The notes beneath the pieces are model-generated. The model worked only from the letters and a program-made list of their open reading frames with translations. It did no database searches and had not been told where the DNA came from. Of a DNA stretch of 51,270 nt, positions 41,023-49,020 are shown piece after piece. Every line of letters starts with the position of its first letter. The first letter of the stretch is position 1. The DNA comes from UBA6136 sp044350805 (GTDB lineage Bacteria > Pseudomonadota > Gammaproteobacteria > Methylococcales > Methylococcaceae). The translations under genes were made by a program, and so were the position numbers. The stretch covers positions 1-51,270 of the forward strand of contig JBILGU010000018.1 in assembly GCA_044350805.1 (NCBI GenBank), in the 5' to 3' direction.

Positions 41023-41336
41023 GGGGCGGTCCTAAGGGGTAACTGAGGGTTGAAGAGGGTCATCATTTTGGATGACCGGTGTCTATTCCCCTTCTACAAG
41101 CACGCTCCGTGCCTAGCTTCAGAGATCCCTCAAGCCCTGAGTCTTCAGGATCCGAAGTTTTCATCGAAAACGAAGGTGAACCATTCTGGTGGTGGGACTC
41201 AATTTTGTGATCCAAGAGGGTGCAGTCGCAGATGCTTATTCTCAAAGGATCTTAATAAATACCTTTTCATTCTTTATGATAAGGAACGTCAACTGGTAGA
41301 TTGCATGCAAAATCTTGGTTGTAATGGGGTCTTGCT
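41023..41336. promoter_or_regulatory. Divergent ppc/cysT control region
   Basis: No gene is supported here. It carries divergent promoters for ppc and the sulfate ABC transporter. The right part is AT-rich (41240-41285, with TTAATAAATACC), as CysB-controlled promoters often are. No explicit operator can be proven by eye. Confidence 0.4.
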
Positions 41337-42167
41337 TTGGCGGTCGTCTTCAAAAAGCGGGGGGTTCTTCCCGGTTTCAAACTGACATTGGGATTTACCA
41401 TCCTCTATCTCAGCCTGATTGTTCTTATCCCTCTGTCTGCAACCTTTCTGAAGGCCGCTGAACTGGGTTGGTCTGGCTTCTTTGACGTCGTCACTCAGCC
41501 AAGGGTGCTTGCTTCATACCGTCTGACGTTTGGTGCCTCCTTGGCGGGCGCACTGATCAATGCCATTTTTGGGTTGATTGTGGCCTGGGTTCTGGTCCGA
41601 TACACGTTTCCTTTCAAGAAGTTTGTCGACGCTTTGGTGGATTTGCCGTTTGCCTTGCCGACTGCGGTGGCGGGTATCGCATTGAGTTCTCTGTACTCGA
41701 CGAAAGGGTGGATTGGCAGTTTTTTCTATGCCCATGGCATGAAGATCGCCTACACCCCATGGGGCGTGGTTTTGGCCCTGACCTTTATCGGTCTGCCCTT
41801 CGTGGTCAGGACAGTTCAGCCCATTTTGGAAGATTTTGAATCAGAGCTGGAAGAAGCCGCAGCGAGTCTGGGTGCGAACCGCTGGCAGACCTTTTCCATG
41901 GTCATTTTTCCCGCGCTGGGCCCAGCGCTGCTCACCGGTTTTGCACTGGCCTTTGCGCGGGCCATTGGGGAGTACGGATCGGTCATTTTCATTGCCGGCA
42001 ATATTCCGATGGTGTCGGAAATTACACCGCTTTTAATCATTACCAAGCTCGAGCAATACGACTATCGGGGGGCGAATGCGCTGGCTGTCTCCATGTTGGT
42101 GGTCTCCTTCCTGATCCTCTTCCTGATTAATGGTCTCCAGCGCTGGGCTCAGCGCCGGACGGTTTGA
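41337..42167 (+). CDS. cysT: Sulfate/thiosulfate ABC transporter permease CysT (CysU)
   Basis: It is one of two permeases of the sulfate importer. The 276-residue protein has six hydrophobic helices. The permease-ATPase coupling loop (EEAAASLGANRWQTFSMVIFP, about 178-198) contains the EAA-type motif with Gly, and the motif GEYGSVIFIAGNIP follows. The start is a TTG at 41337, the only in-frame initiator before the first helix, with GGGG about 8 bases upstream. cysW follows 22 bases downstream and then cysA. No sulfate-binding protein gene (sbp or cysP) precedes it. Confidence 0.92.
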   Translation: MAVVFKKRGVLPGFKLTLGFTILYLSLIVLIPLSATFLKAAELGWSGFFDVVTQPRVLASYRLTFGASLAGALINAIFGLIVAWVLVRYTFPFKKFVDALVDLPFALPTAVAGIALSSLYSTKGWIGSFFYAHGMKIAYTPWGVVLALTFIGLPFVVRTVQPILEDFESELEEAAASLGANRWQTFSMVIFPALGPALLTGFALAFARAIGEYGSVIFIAGNIPMVSEITPLLIITKLEQYDYRGANALAVSMLVVSFLILFLINGLQRWAQRRTV

Positions 42168-42189
42168 ACCCCAGAGAGTTCTCAGCCCC

Positions 42190-43068
42190 ATGTCGATTTC
42201 GTTGCCACTCACCTCCACCCGCACACCGATTTCAGCGAGGACCGAACCTCGGTGGGTCCGATGGCTGTTGATCGGAGTCGCGCTGACGTTTCTCTTCAGT
42301 TTCATCTTTCTTCCATTGGCCTTGGTCCTCATACAAGCCTTCTCGAAGGGTGTGGGGTACTACATCAATGCTTTGACCGAACCAAACGCCTTATTGGCTG
42401 CTAAGCTGACCCTGACGGCTGCTGGGATTGCTGTGCCGTTGAACATGGTATTTGGTGTGGCCGCCGCCTGGTCGATTGCCAAGTTCGATTTTCCCGGAAA
42501 AAGCTTTCTGACGACCCTGATCGATTTGCCGTTTTCGGTGTCACCGGTCGTCGCCGGTCTGATCTACGTTCTTTTGTTTGGACTTCAGGGCTGGATCGGG
42601 GAGTGGCTAAAGGCGCATGACATCCAGTTGATCTTCGCCGTACCCGGGATTGTCCTTGCGACTGTTTTTGTGACCTTTCCCTTCGTGGCCCGTGAGTTGA
42701 TTCCATTAATGCAGGCGCAAGGGACCGAAGAAGAGGAGGCGGCACTGGTTTTAGGCGCAACCGGTTGGCAAACCTTCTGGTACGTCACCCTTCCGAATAT
42801 TCGATGGGGACTGCTCTACGGCGTGATTCTCTGTAATGCGCGAGCCATGGGGGAATTTGGTGCGGTGTCCGTGGTTTCAGGACATATTCGGGGTCAGACC
42901 AACACCCTGCCGCTCCATGTCGAAATTCTCTATAACGAATACAACTCAGCGGCCGCCTTCGCTGTGGCCTCACTGCTTGCCTTTCTTGCCTTGGTGACAC
43001 TGGCTCTTAAATCAGTCCTTCAGTGGCGTCTGAAAGCCCAGATCAAGGAATCCACTTCTGTTCAATAA
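42190..43068 (+). CDS. cysW: Sulfate/thiosulfate ABC transporter permease CysW
   Basis: It is the second permease of the CysTWA importer. The 292-residue protein has six helices and the EAA-like loop (EEEEAALVLGATGWQTFW, about 186-203), with GEFGAVSVVSGHIRG characteristic of CysW. The open frame begins at 42130 inside cysT, but the ATG at 42190 gives the normal N-terminus (MSISLPLTS). It is transcribed with cysT and cysA. Confidence 0.92.
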   Translation: MSISLPLTSTRTPISARTEPRWVRWLLIGVALTFLFSFIFLPLALVLIQAFSKGVGYYINALTEPNALLAAKLTLTAAGIAVPLNMVFGVAAAWSIAKFDFPGKSFLTTLIDLPFSVSPVVAGLIYVLLFGLQGWIGEWLKAHDIQLIFAVPGIVLATVFVTFPFVARELIPLMQAQGTEEEEAALVLGATGWQTFWYVTLPNIRWGLLYGVILCNARAMGEFGAVSVVSGHIRGQTNTLPLHVEILYNEYNSAAAFAVASLLAFLALVTLALKSVLQWRLKAQIKESTSVQ

Positions 43069-43082
43069 ACAACCAAATTTCG

Positions 43083-44162
43083 ATGAGCATTCAGATTGAA
43101 AATGTGGTGAAGACCTTCGGGCAATTCAATGCCTTGAAGAACGTTAACCTTGAAATTGGAGGGGGCGAGCTCGTCGCGCTTCTTGGACCTTCAGGGTGTG
43201 GCAAGACCACCTTGCTGCGAATTATTGCAGGACTCGAGACGGCTGATTCCGGGCGTATTCTTTTCCATGGTGAAGACGCCACAGATCGTCATGTGCGTGA
43301 TCGTCATGTGGGATTTGTCTTTCAGCACTACGCTTTGTTTCGACACATGACGGTCTTCGACAACATTGCCTTCGGCCTCCGGGTGCGTCCCCGTCACCTT
43401 CGTCCGTCCGAGGCGGAAATCAGTGACAAGGTTCACAAGCTGTTGGGCTTGGTTCAGCTGGATTGGCTCGCGAATCGGTTTCCTCCCCAGCTTTCAGGCG
43501 GTCAGCGTCAACGAATCGCTCTGGCACGTGCCCTTGCCGTCGAGCCTAAGGTGCTTCTCCTTGATGAGCCTTTTGGTGCACTGGATGCTAAGGTCAGAAA
43601 AGAGCTGCGCCGCTGGCTGCGTCGTTTGCATGACGAGCTCCATGTGACCAGCGTTTTTGTGACACACGATCAGGAGGAGGCGCTAGAAGTAGCTGATCGG
43701 GTGGTGGTCCTGAACGAAGGTCGTATTGAGCAAATTGGTTCACCCGAAGATGTCTACGATCACCCGGCGACTCCCTTTGTGTATCAGTTTTTGGGTGACG
43801 TGAATCTTTTTCATGGTCGGGTTCATGAAGGTCACGCCCATATTGGTAATGCGGCAGTCCAGTTGCCGGATGGCCCGGAAAAACAAGATTCAGCGGTCTT
43901 TTTTGCGCGTCCACATGAAATTGATATCTTGAGGGAAAGTCCTGGACCTTCTGCGATCTCAGCCAAGATTCTCGATATTCGGTCCTTGGGAGCGACAGTT
44001 CGGATCGAGCTTGAACGCGATGACAACCAGGAAATGGTCGAGGTAGAGGTCGTTCGCGACTACTTTCAGATGCAAAATCTCAGGGAGGGTGATTGCGTCT
44101 TCCTCCATCCAAAGAAGCTCAGGCTTTTCAGCGAGTCTGAGGGAGCAAGGCTTCCCGCTTAG
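43083..44162 (+). CDS. cysA: Sulfate/thiosulfate ABC transporter ATPase CysA
   Basis: It powers CysTW. The 359-residue ATPase has Walker A GPSGCGKTT (about 36-44), Q loop VFQHYALFRHMT, signature LSGGQRQR, Walker B LLLDEPFGALD and the switch His (THDQEE). A C-terminal TOBE-like regulatory domain (about 240-350) follows. The start is the ATG at 43083, 14 bases after the cysW stop. A convergent hairpin at 44259-44287 separates it from the sufS-like gene. Confidence 0.95.
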   Translation: MSIQIENVVKTFGQFNALKNVNLEIGGGELVALLGPSGCGKTTLLRIIAGLETADSGRILFHGEDATDRHVRDRHVGFVFQHYALFRHMTVFDNIAFGLRVRPRHLRPSEAEISDKVHKLLGLVQLDWLANRFPPQLSGGQRQRIALARALAVEPKVLLLDEPFGALDAKVRKELRRWLRRLHDELHVTSVFVTHDQEEALEVADRVVVLNEGRIEQIGSPEDVYDHPATPFVYQFLGDVNLFHGRVHEGHAHIGNAAVQLPDGPEKQDSAVFFARPHEIDILRESPGPSAISAKILDIRSLGATVRIELERDDNQEMVEVEVVRDYFQMQNLREGDCVFLHPKKLRLFSESEGARLPA

Positions 44163-44258
44163 ATTGATTGGAAACATGAGTGGATTTGAGGTTGCCGGGA
44201 ATGCCCTGAAGATGGCGGCTTTGCCTCAGTCCTTGATGACCGGGCAAACCTGACAAAA

Positions 44259-44287
44259 ATGGTGGCACATGTTAGGTGTGCCACCAT
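44259..44287 (-). terminator. Terminator between cysA and the sufS-like gene
   Basis: Eleven perfect base pairs (ATGGTGGCACA/TGTGCCACCAT) with a 7-base loop. On the reverse strand TTTTTG follows, making it an intrinsic terminator for the sulfur operon read leftwards; cysA transcripts may also stop here. Confidence 0.75.
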
Positions 44288-44313
44288 GAAGAGGATAGGG
44301 AGACTTGCTGAGT

Positions 44314-45414
44314 TCAGCGCCTTAATCCGTAGCCCCCTCCTTGGATGCGATGAACTGTCTCGACCATCCGATCGATTTCCTCAAAGGTGTTGTAAAACGC
44401 CAATGACGGACGAACACTTGTTTCAAGGCCAAACCGCCGAAGGATCGGTTGGGCACAATGATGTCCAGTTCGAACAGCAATTCCCTCACGATTCAAGGCC
44501 TGGCCGATTTCATTGTTATCGAACCCTGGAAGGACAAAAGCGACAACACTGGCCTTGTTTTTCGCTGTTCCGACCAGCCGCAGACCTGGAATCGTCTTGA
44601 GCCCTGCAGTGGCATATTCCACCAGCTCATGCTCGTAACGACCAATGTTTTCCATGCCGATTTTCAATACATAGTCGATCGCGGCGCCAAGTCCCACAGC
44701 ATCCGCAATGTTTCCGGTTCCAGCTTCAAAGCGGCCCGGTGCATCGTGGTAGATCGTCTTTTCATGTGTGACATCGACGATCATGTTCCCCCCACCCTGC
44801 CAGGGTGGAGTGGCATTCAGGATGTCCTTTTTGCCGTAAACGGCGCCGATGCCCGTCGGCCCAAAAACTTTGTGACCCGAAAACACATACCAGTCGGCAT
44901 CCAGATCCTGAACATCCACAGGCATATGAGAAACGCCTTGCGCGCCATCCAAAAGAACATGGGTGCCATGCCGATGAGCAATGGCAATCATTTCCTTGGC
45001 AGGAGTCACCGTTCCCAAGGCATTGGAGACCTGGGTAAACGACACCAACTTGGTCCGACTGTTGAAGAGCTTTTCATACTCGTCAAGGAGAATTTGACCA
45101 TCATCATCTACCGGAATGACCCGAAGCTTAGCGCCGGTCTCAGCACATAACTGCTGCCAAGGCACGATGTTGGCGTGATGTTCAAGCCAAGAGATGATGA
45201 TTTCGTCATCCCTGCCGATGTATCTCTTGCCCCAAGACTTTGCGATCAGATTGATCCCTTCCGTAGTCCCTCGAACGAAAATGATCTCTTCGGTTGATGA
45301 GGCATTCAGGAGATGACGAACTTTCTCTCGGGCCCCCTCATAGGCGTCAGTCGCCCTGGCCGCGATTTCATGAGCTGCCCGGTGAATGTTCGAATTTTCG
45401 TGCGCATAAAGGTC
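44314..45414 (-). pseudogene. sufS: SufS/CsdA-type cysteine desulfurase, 5' truncated
   Basis: The reading frame is open from 45414 to the stop at 44314 (366 codons) and reads as group II cysteine desulfurase. It has ENSNIHRAAHEIAARATDAY, the substrate region TTEGINLIAKSWG, LEHHANIVPWQQL, the PLP-binding Asp (LLDGAQGVSH), the PLP Lys in FSGHKVFGPTGIG, RFEAGTGN, and the catalytic-loop Cys in RTGHHCAQPI. An in-frame TGA at 45417-45415 stands before it. The first about 40 residues of the family, including the substrate-phosphate loop (LDSAAS-type), are absent, and no ATG, GTG or TTG occurs near the truncated start. The internal GTG (45165) would drop another 80 residues. Hence probably inactive, though close to full length. 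Confidence 0.7.
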
Positions 45415-45476
45415 TCATCCTGTTTTGAAATCTAGCAGAGGGCGCGTCTGACTATAAGGAATAAAAATTTATTACC

Positions 45477-45905
45477 TTATTCCAATTCCCCCTGAACTGA
45501 AGAGAGAAACTTACGGGCAGTCCATAGACCAATGACAAAGAAGGTAAAGCAGATCCATGGACTGGGGCTCAAACTCACCAGCCCAACGATCAGGGGACCC
45601 GGACAGTATCCACTCAAACCCCAGCCGATTCCGAACAGAATGGACCCCAACACAAGCTTCAGATCCACAGGCTTCCATTGTGGAAGGTGAAATGTGGGGT
45701 CGAGGATCGGTTGCCTGCGTTTCAAAATCAGGGGGAATGTCATGAGTGTCACGGCCAGTGCGCCGCCCATCACGAAGATGAGGTTTTCAGACCAGTGAGG
45801 CCCGATCTCGAGAAAGGCAATGACACGCTGAGGGTCGGTCATTCGGGACACCACCAGCCCCACTCCAAACAGGGCCCCCAAGAGATAGGCCAGGCCACTC
45901 TTCAT
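45477..45905 (-). CDS. YeeE/YedE-type sulfur-compound membrane protein, second half (DUF6691-like)
   Basis: The frame opens at 46010, but the ATG at 45905 overlaps the preceding gene stop by 4 bases (ATGA) and gives 142 residues with four hydrophobic helices. The helix motif GIGWGLSGYCPGPLIVGL, with its cysteine, is the half-motif of the YeeE/YedE (TsuA-like) family. Full-length members import thiosulfate or related sulfur species through Cys-lined pores. Here the protein is split over two genes, the usual arrangement for this DUF6691-type pair. It lies between its partner and the desulfurase remnant. Confidence 0.85.
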   Translation of the reverse strand: MKSGLAYLLGALFGVGLVVSRMTDPQRVIAFLEIGPHWSENLIFVMGGALAVTLMTFPLILKRRQPILDPTFHLPQWKPVDLKLVLGSILFGIGWGLSGYCPGPLIVGLVSLSPSPWICFTFFVIGLWTARKFLSSVQGELE

Positions 45906-46348
45906 GGCGTCGCCACAAAATAGGCATAGGCCGTTGCGGTCACGATGCCAGAGGCCATGAAGGTGACGGTCGCGATCACAGAGCGCAGGGAGCGTCGGGC
46001 GAGACCACAAATACCGTGCCCGCTGGTACAGCCCCCGGAAAGCCCCGTGCCGAATCCGACGAGGAGTCCAGCGATCCCCAAAGTCGCCAGTGGCCTGTTA
46101 TCAGGAGGGATACCAATGGTGTTCGGATCAAGGTTGAAAGCAATCAAACCGGAGGTCAATAACCCCAGGCTGAATGCAACTCGCCATGGCTCGATGCGGG
46201 AGAAGGGGGGCAACAGGCCAGCGATTATCCCGCTGATTCCTGCAATTCGGCCGTGAATCCACAAAAGACCACTGGCCGCAATGCCAATGATGATGCCGCC
46301 TGTCAGGAAGGGAAGGTTGCGCAAAACAATGGATTCAAGCCAGAACAT
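45902..46348 (-). CDS. YeeE/YedE-type sulfur-compound membrane protein, first half
   Basis: From the ATG at 46348 (alternative start 46369) the product is about 148 residues with four hydrophobic helices. It carries the pore-type motif GFGTGLSGGCTSGHGICGL (about 103-121) with conserved cysteines, as in YeeE/YedE thiosulfate-uptake proteins. Its stop overlaps the ATG of the second-half gene, so the pair is stoichiometric. It is preceded on the same strand by the second cysB, whose stop is only about 30 bases away. Substrate (thiosulfate, sulfide or sulfane sulfur) cannot be fixed from sequence. Confidence 0.85.
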   Translation of the reverse strand: MFWLESIVLRNLPFLTGGIIIGIAASGLLWIHGRIAGISGIIAGLLPPFSRIEPWRVAFSLGLLTSGLIAFNLDPNTIGIPPDNRPLATLGIAGLLVGFGTGLSGGCTSGHGICGLARRSLRSVIATVTFMASGIVTATAYAYFVATP

Positions 46349-46378
46349 AGATCTACCAGATGACAGCAAAAGCGCCGC

Positions 46379-47353
46379 TCAGTGTACCGGCAGGACGATA
46401 CTCCCGAAAAGCTCATCCCATTGCTGCTTTTCTCTGATCTCCAGCGCCCGATCGACAATATCCCGGGTCAGGTGTGGTGCGACGATTTCGATGAAGTCAT
46501 ACAAGAATGTGCGAAGGTAAGTTTCGCGCCGAATCACGATCTTTGTCGTGCTGGAGGCAAAAAGATGAGCCGCTTCCAAGGGGACAAGGTCACCGTCTGC
46601 CTGGGGGTCATGTGCCATGTGGGCCACAATGCCGACACCCAAGCCCAACCGGACGTAGGTCTTGATCACGTCTGCATCGACGGCGGTGAGCGCCACTTGA
46701 GGACGAATGCCCGCGGCTTCGAACGCCTGATCCAATTGAGAGCGACCGGTAAAGCCAAAGGTATAGGTCACGATGGGGTAGCGGGCGATGTCCTCAAGAG
46801 TTAATTCGCTCACTTGGGTCAAGGGATGGCCATGCGGCACGATGACACTGCGATTCCACTGATAGCAGGGCAGTTTGGTGAGGTTTTCAAAAAGGTCTGT
46901 CCCCTCAGTGGCAATGGCAATATCGACCTGCCCCTTGGAGACCTGTTCAGCGATTTGAGCAGGCGTGCCCTGATGAATCGTCAGCCGGATGTTCGGGTAC
47001 TTCTGCATGAATTTCTGTACGACCTTCGGAAGCGCGTAGCGTGCCTGGCTGTGGGTCGTAGCAATCGAAAGTTCGCCGATCTCACGGTTATGGTATTCCT
47101 CGGCAATCTTTCGAATGTCATTGACTTTGCTGAGGATCTCGCCTGAGAGCCGAAGGACTTGTTCGCCACCCGGCGTGACGCCTACGAACTGTTTTCCTCC
47201 CCGAACAAAGATATCGATCCCGAGTTCCTCTTCTAGCAACCGGATTTGCTTGCTGATGCCCGGCTGAGACGTGAAAAGCCTTTCTGCCGTAGCGGACACA
47301 TTCAAGTCGTTTTGGAAAACTTCCCGAATGTACCTAAGTTGCTGGAGCTTCAT
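46379..47353 (-). CDS. cysB: CysB-type LysR transcription regulator, copy 2
   Basis: The 324-residue protein starts MKLQQLRYIREVFQNDLNVS with the HTH SLFTSQP-type segment (LFTSQPGISKQIRLLEEELG). It shares most of its effector domain with copy 1 (ATTHSQARYALP, YTFGFTGRSQLDQAFEAAG, ADVIKTYVRLGLGVGIVAH). Over most of the length the two are collinear with the same length of 324. It heads the reverse set with the YeeE/YedE pair and the desulfurase. It is probably the local regulator of that set, in the manner of Cbl beside CysB in enterobacteria. Both names rest on family similarity. Confidence 0.9.
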   Translation of the reverse strand: MKLQQLRYIREVFQNDLNVSATAERLFTSQPGISKQIRLLEEELGIDIFVRGGKQFVGVTPGGEQVLRLSGEILSKVNDIRKIAEEYHNREIGELSIATTHSQARYALPKVVQKFMQKYPNIRLTIHQGTPAQIAEQVSKGQVDIAIATEGTDLFENLTKLPCYQWNRSVIVPHGHPLTQVSELTLEDIARYPIVTYTFGFTGRSQLDQAFEAAGIRPQVALTAVDADVIKTYVRLGLGVGIVAHMAHDPQADGDLVPLEAAHLFASSTTKIVIRRETYLRTFLYDFIEIVAPHLTRDIVDRALEIREKQQWDELFGSIVLPVH

Positions 47354-47914
47354 ATGCGGGTAGGCTTCTTAATGCTGGCGTATGGATAGATCGTGCCCGA
47401 AGCAAGCTTGAGGTACGCGTTTAAGAGCGGTCCAAGGTCCGCAGGTCGATTATGCGGTTCATCTCCCAGGACATGAAGTTGCCATTAGTTATAGCTATAT
47501 AGCTTTAGGTTCTTACTTGTTTATTCTTTGAGGTTATATGTTAGTTCCTTAATCGTCTTTAAGATCCATGTTCTTATTTGTTTAAGTTATTTATGATGAG
47601 TGCACATTCGAGTTTGATGTCTCTGAATGTGACTCCGTTATGTGGCTCTGTCATTGGGTGAGCCTTAAGGGGTAACTCAATGTTGCAAACCGGCCCTCGT
47701 GGCCGGTTTTTTTTATCAGCAACGGACTTTGGCTTTGACGTGGATCCAGAAAATGCATCCTAATTCATAAAAAGAATAAATATATCATCTAATATCATTT
47801 TACGGATTAAGGAGGGCGGCCTAAAGTCATCTCAGCCGTTGCGCCAAGAGTCAGCGGGACAGGGGGAGGCCCCACCGCCGCACATTTTTTCTCTTTTAAC
47901 TGGAGACTTTAGGA
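47354..47914. promoter_or_regulatory. Control region between cysB copy 2 and fae
   Basis: These 561 bases hold no ORF of note. Near the cysB side there is a perfect 12-base palindrome AGCTATATAGCT (47493-47504) and a 15-base near-repeat (GTTCTTACTTGTTTA at 47509-47523 and GTTCTTATTTGTTTA at 47570-47584) in AT-rich DNA, plausible operator elements. A forward terminator follows at 47688-47714. The fae leader starts after the AT-rich stretch at 47775-47810. The promoters of both genes lie here. Confidence 0.45.
47688..47714 (+). terminator. Intrinsic terminator with no upstream protein gene
   Basis: AACCGGCC-CTCGT-GGCCGGTT and a run of eight T form a canonical forward terminator. No forward ORF precedes it in 47354-47687, so either a small RNA or antisense transcript ends here, or it isolates fae from upstream transcription. 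Confidence 0.8.
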
Positions 47915-48427
47915 ATGGCGAAGATCAATAAATTGTTGGTTGGTGAATCACTGGTCGGAGACGGGAATGAAGTTGCCCACATTGATCTCATTCTGGGTCC
48001 CCGAGGCAGTGCAGCAGAAAGCGCATTTGCCAATGCACTGGTCAACAACAAGGACGGATTCACCACGCTGCTCGCGGTGGTCGCTCCCAATTTGCCAGTC
48101 AAGCCGCACACGATTCTTTACAACAAGGTCACGATCAAGAATGGCAAGCAGGCTGTTCAGTTATTTGGGCCTGCGCAGCGTGGGGTAGCTCTCGCGGTTG
48201 CGGATTCGGTCGAAGATGGAACCCTTCCCGCATCCGAGGCTGAGGACATCTTTATCTCTGTTGGCGTCTTCATCCACTGGCAGGCGGAGGATGACGCCAA
48301 GATTCAGGACTACAACTACCAGGCGACGCGAGAGGCCATCAAGCGAGCGGTTTCTCAGGAGCCAAATATCAAGGAAGTGCTTCAGCAGAAGTCAGTGCTC
48401 GATCACCCATTCCAAGCCCATAAGTAA
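47915..48427 (+). CDS. fae: Formaldehyde-activating enzyme Fae
   Basis: Fae condenses formaldehyde with tetrahydromethanopterin to methylene-H4MPT, the entry of methylotrophs and some detoxifiers into the C1 oxidation path. The 170-residue protein shows the strong family blocks VGDGNEVAHIDLILGPRG (catalytic His at 22), FANALVNNKDGFTTLLAV, NLPVKPHTILYNKVTIK, FGPAQRGVA and VGVFIHWQAEDDAKIQDYNY, and lacks any insertion. It has a GGAG-type site before the ATG (AACTGGAGACTTT). It is followed by a rhodanese whose leader has the same AACTGGAGA sequence. No H4MPT-path partner genes are in the window. Confidence 0.95.
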   Translation: MAKINKLLVGESLVGDGNEVAHIDLILGPRGSAAESAFANALVNNKDGFTTLLAVVAPNLPVKPHTILYNKVTIKNGKQAVQLFGPAQRGVALAVADSVEDGTLPASEAEDIFISVGVFIHWQAEDDAKIQDYNYQATREAIKRAVSQEPNIKEVLQQKSVLDHPFQAHK

Positions 48428-48434
48428 CGAATGA

Positions 48435-48462
48435 ATGTTTCTCCCGGTAATGGGGGAAACAT
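48435..48462 (+). terminator. Hairpin after fae
   Basis: ATGTTTCTCCC and GGGGGAAACAT pair over 11 positions (one G-U) with a 6-base loop, 8 bases past the fae stop. No T-run follows, so it may stabilise the fae mRNA or only partly terminate. Confidence 0.5.
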
Positions 48463-48567
48463 CCTCAATCCATATCGACCTCTCAATTCTAGATCCCGGT
48501 ACGCGGTATGACCGCACCTTGTAATAGAAGAGACAGGCCGTTCAACCACCAAAACTGGAGAACGAAA

Positions 48568-48933
48568 ATGCCTAACTATGCATCTATCATTGATCATGCA
48601 AATGACGCGCGGACGCGAATCAAAGAAGTGAATTTGAGTGAGCTTGATCCGCCTGGCTTGAATGGAACCATCTACTTGGATGTTCGTGAACTCGCTGAAT
48701 TCAATGCGGGTCACATCGATGGCGCTCTTTTACTGCCACGTCTCGAAATCGAAGCGAAGGTTGAAGAACTGATTCCCCATAAGGCAACGCCCATCGTGGC
48801 CTACTGTGCTATCGGACATCGCTCTGCCATTGCTGCAGACCTCCTTCAGGAACTTGGCTACACTCAGGTGTTCTCGCTGAAAGGTGGGCTTCAAGCCCTG
48901 GGTGAAGGCACTTCGCTCTCGCTCGTCGCCTGA
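48568..48933 (+). CDS. Single-domain rhodanese
   Basis: Rhodaneses transfer sulfane sulfur, for example from thiosulfate to cyanide or thiol acceptors. The frame opens at 48508, but the ATG at 48568 with AACTGGAGAACG upstream gives 121 residues. The fold motifs are LDVRELAEFNAGHIDGALLL and the active-site loop CAIGHR (CxxGxR, Cys at about 76), and the cysteine is present. It is a GlpE-like single domain without a signal peptide, so cytoplasmic. Its position among sulfur uptake genes and next to fae suggests sulfur trafficking or thiol protection; that is inference. Confidence 0.88.
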   Translation: MPNYASIIDHANDARTRIKEVNLSELDPPGLNGTIYLDVRELAEFNAGHIDGALLLPRLEIEAKVEELIPHKATPIVAYCAIGHRSAIAADLLQELGYTQVFSLKGGLQALGEGTSLSLVA

Positions 48934-49020
48934 ATGACAAAAGCGGGCTCAACAATCGGGACGAATCCAAGACAACCGCTCGCCCGAGAAATGAAACCCG
49001 GATAAAGGTAAGAGCAGCCA

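Noticed and set aside
41033..47677. Shared 12-mer TAAGGGGTAACT near ppc/cysT (41033-41044) and near cysB copy 2 (47666-47677)
   Set aside because: In 51 kb many 12-mers recur by chance, and there is no positional pattern or symmetry to support an operator.
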